A stretch of DNA of 7,137 nucleotides from Clostridia bacterium. Its GTDB lineage: Bacteria > Bacillota > Clostridia > Oscillospirales > CAG-272. The first letter of the stretch is position 1; each line of letters begins with the position of its first letter. Location: positions 1 through 7,137 of the forward strand of contig JAFTMP010000293.1 of assembly GCA_017452335.1 (NCBI GenBank), read 5' to 3'. Positions 6,578-7,137 of the stretch are shown here, piece by piece. Below the pieces are notes generated by a model. It was given only the letters and a program-made list of their open reading frames with translations, was not told the origin of the DNA and ran no database searches. Made by a program: the position numbers and the translations under genes.

Positions 6578-7137
6578 TTACAGCCTCCAGTAGCAATAGC
6601 CTGCCGTTTCGTATGCCTTGCGGTCAAGCAGTCCCTTAATGTCAAGAAGTACCTTTTGTCCCTTACCGAAGAAACAATCGGTGTCCTCCACGGTCAGGTT
6701 AGCAAAGGCACTGTGGGCAACAGCCAAAATGACGGCATCCATTTCCTTGATTGAGGAAAGATCGGAAAATTCCACGCCATAGAGCATTTTTGCCTCTGAT
6801 GCATCGGCGGTGGGGTCGGTAATGACAGGCTCAATGCCGTATTCCCGAAGTTCCTTCACGATATCGAATATCTTGGTGTTGCGGGTGTCGGGGCAGTTTT
6901 CTTTAAAGGTAAAACCCAAAATGGCAACCTTGGCGTTTTTTACGGTTTTGTTTGATTTAATCAAGTTCTTTACGCAGTTTTCTGCCACGTATTTACCCAT
7001 ATCGTCGTTGATGCGCCGTCCTGCGAGAATGATCTGGCTGTGGTAACCCAGCATTTCTGCCTTGTAGGTCAGATAGTAGGGGTCAACGCCAATGCAGTGT
7101 CCGCCCACCAAGCCGGGGTAAAATCTTAAAAAGTTCC
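6578..7137 (-). CDS. UDP-N-acetylhexosamine 6-dehydrogenase, WbpO/TviB type (partial, C-terminal 185 residues)
   Basis: NAD-dependent oxidation of the C6 hydroxyl of UDP-GlcNAc or UDP-GalNAc to the uronic acid, a cytoplasmic step in making acidic sugar donors. The visible part starts in the middle of the protein with PGLVGGHCIGVDPYYL, which holds the catalytic Cys of the UDP-sugar dehydrogenase family. It continues through the central helical region (ILAGRRINDDMGKYVA) and a C-terminal Rossmann-like UDP-binding domain with GFTFKENCPDTRN, the hallmark of the WbpO/TviB branch, and ends in WRL, as these proteins usually do. Family members are about 420-430 residues, so roughly the first 240, including the NAD-binding GxGxxG, lie beyond the right edge. 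The GTG at 7111 falls inside the conserved active-site motif and is not a start. The stop is one base from the epimerase start, so the two are probably translationally coupled. Which hexosamine it prefers cannot be read from this fragment. Confidence 0.93.
   Translation of the reverse strand, partial: NFLRFYPGLVGGHCIGVDPYYLTYKAEMLGYHSQIILAGRRINDDMGKYVAENCVKNLIKSNKTVKNAKVAILGFTFKENCPDTRNTKIFDIVKELREYGIEPVITDPTADASEAKMLYGVEFSDLSSIKEMDAVILAVAHSAFANLTVEDTDCFFGKGQKVLLDIKGLLDRKAYETAGYCYWRL
6584..6588 (-). promoter_or_regulatory. Shine-Dalgarno site of the epimerase gene, embedded in the dehydrogenase C-terminus
   Basis: The minus strand reads GGAGG followed by seven bases and then ATG at 6576. The same bases encode the last Trp-Arg-Leu of the dehydrogenase (TGG AGG CTG TAA). 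This site decides the epimerase start and supports coupled translation of the two enzymes. Confidence 0.85.

Noticed and set aside
1..7137. CRISPR arrays, tRNA/rRNA genes, insertion sequences or transposase remnants
   Set aside because: No spaced repeats, RNA-gene cores, transposase motifs or paired terminal repeats were seen on either strand.

Overview
The window is a nearly fully coding block from a surface-polysaccharide (capsule, O-antigen or exopolysaccharide) locus of the Wzx/Wzy-dependent kind. All genes lie on the minus strand, so the transcription order runs from the right end to the left. No promoter for the operon is visible; it must lie to the right of the window. The organism is probably a mid-GC bacterium, most likely a Clostridia-like Firmicute. 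That guess rests on good Shine-Dalgarno sites, A/T-leaning codons and the style of the proteins, and a different phylum cannot be excluded.

Layout in transcription order: (1) C-terminal part of a WbpO/TviB-type UDP-N-acetylhexosamine 6-dehydrogenase (7137-6578, runs off the window); (2) WbpP/TviC-type UDP-GlcNAc 4-epimerase (6576-5602); (3) polytopic Wzy-like polymerase (5562-4201); (4) GT4-like glycosyltransferase with a variant EX7E motif (4198-2957); (5) hexapeptide-repeat acyltransferase (2960-2430); (6) a 137-bp gap with terminator-like hairpins and a perfect 18-bp palindrome; (7) GT4 glycosyltransferase (2292-1219); (8) GT4 glycosyltransferase (1219-110); (9) the start of a probable Wzx flippase (94-1), whose reading frame is cut by a TGA after 27 codons.

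How they work together (family knowledge plus inference): the dehydrogenase and epimerase convert UDP-GlcNAc to UDP-GalNAcA, an acidic sugar donor. The three glycosyltransferases extend a lipid-linked repeat unit, the acyltransferase may decorate it (probably O- or N-acetylation), the flippase would export it and the Wzy-like protein would polymerise it. Genes are tightly packed: a 1-bp gap, a 39-bp gap, a 2-bp gap, an ATGA overlap, then the 137-bp gap, a TAATG overlap and a 15-bp gap. The one large gap therefore looks like a module boundary.

The points most worth a second look are the in-frame TGA at the start of the flippase-like gene, the hairpin cluster in the only sizeable intergenic gap, and the divergent low-GC polymerase that probably sets the serotype. 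I did not find a clearly unprecedented system. This is a recognisable type of locus with a few odd details.
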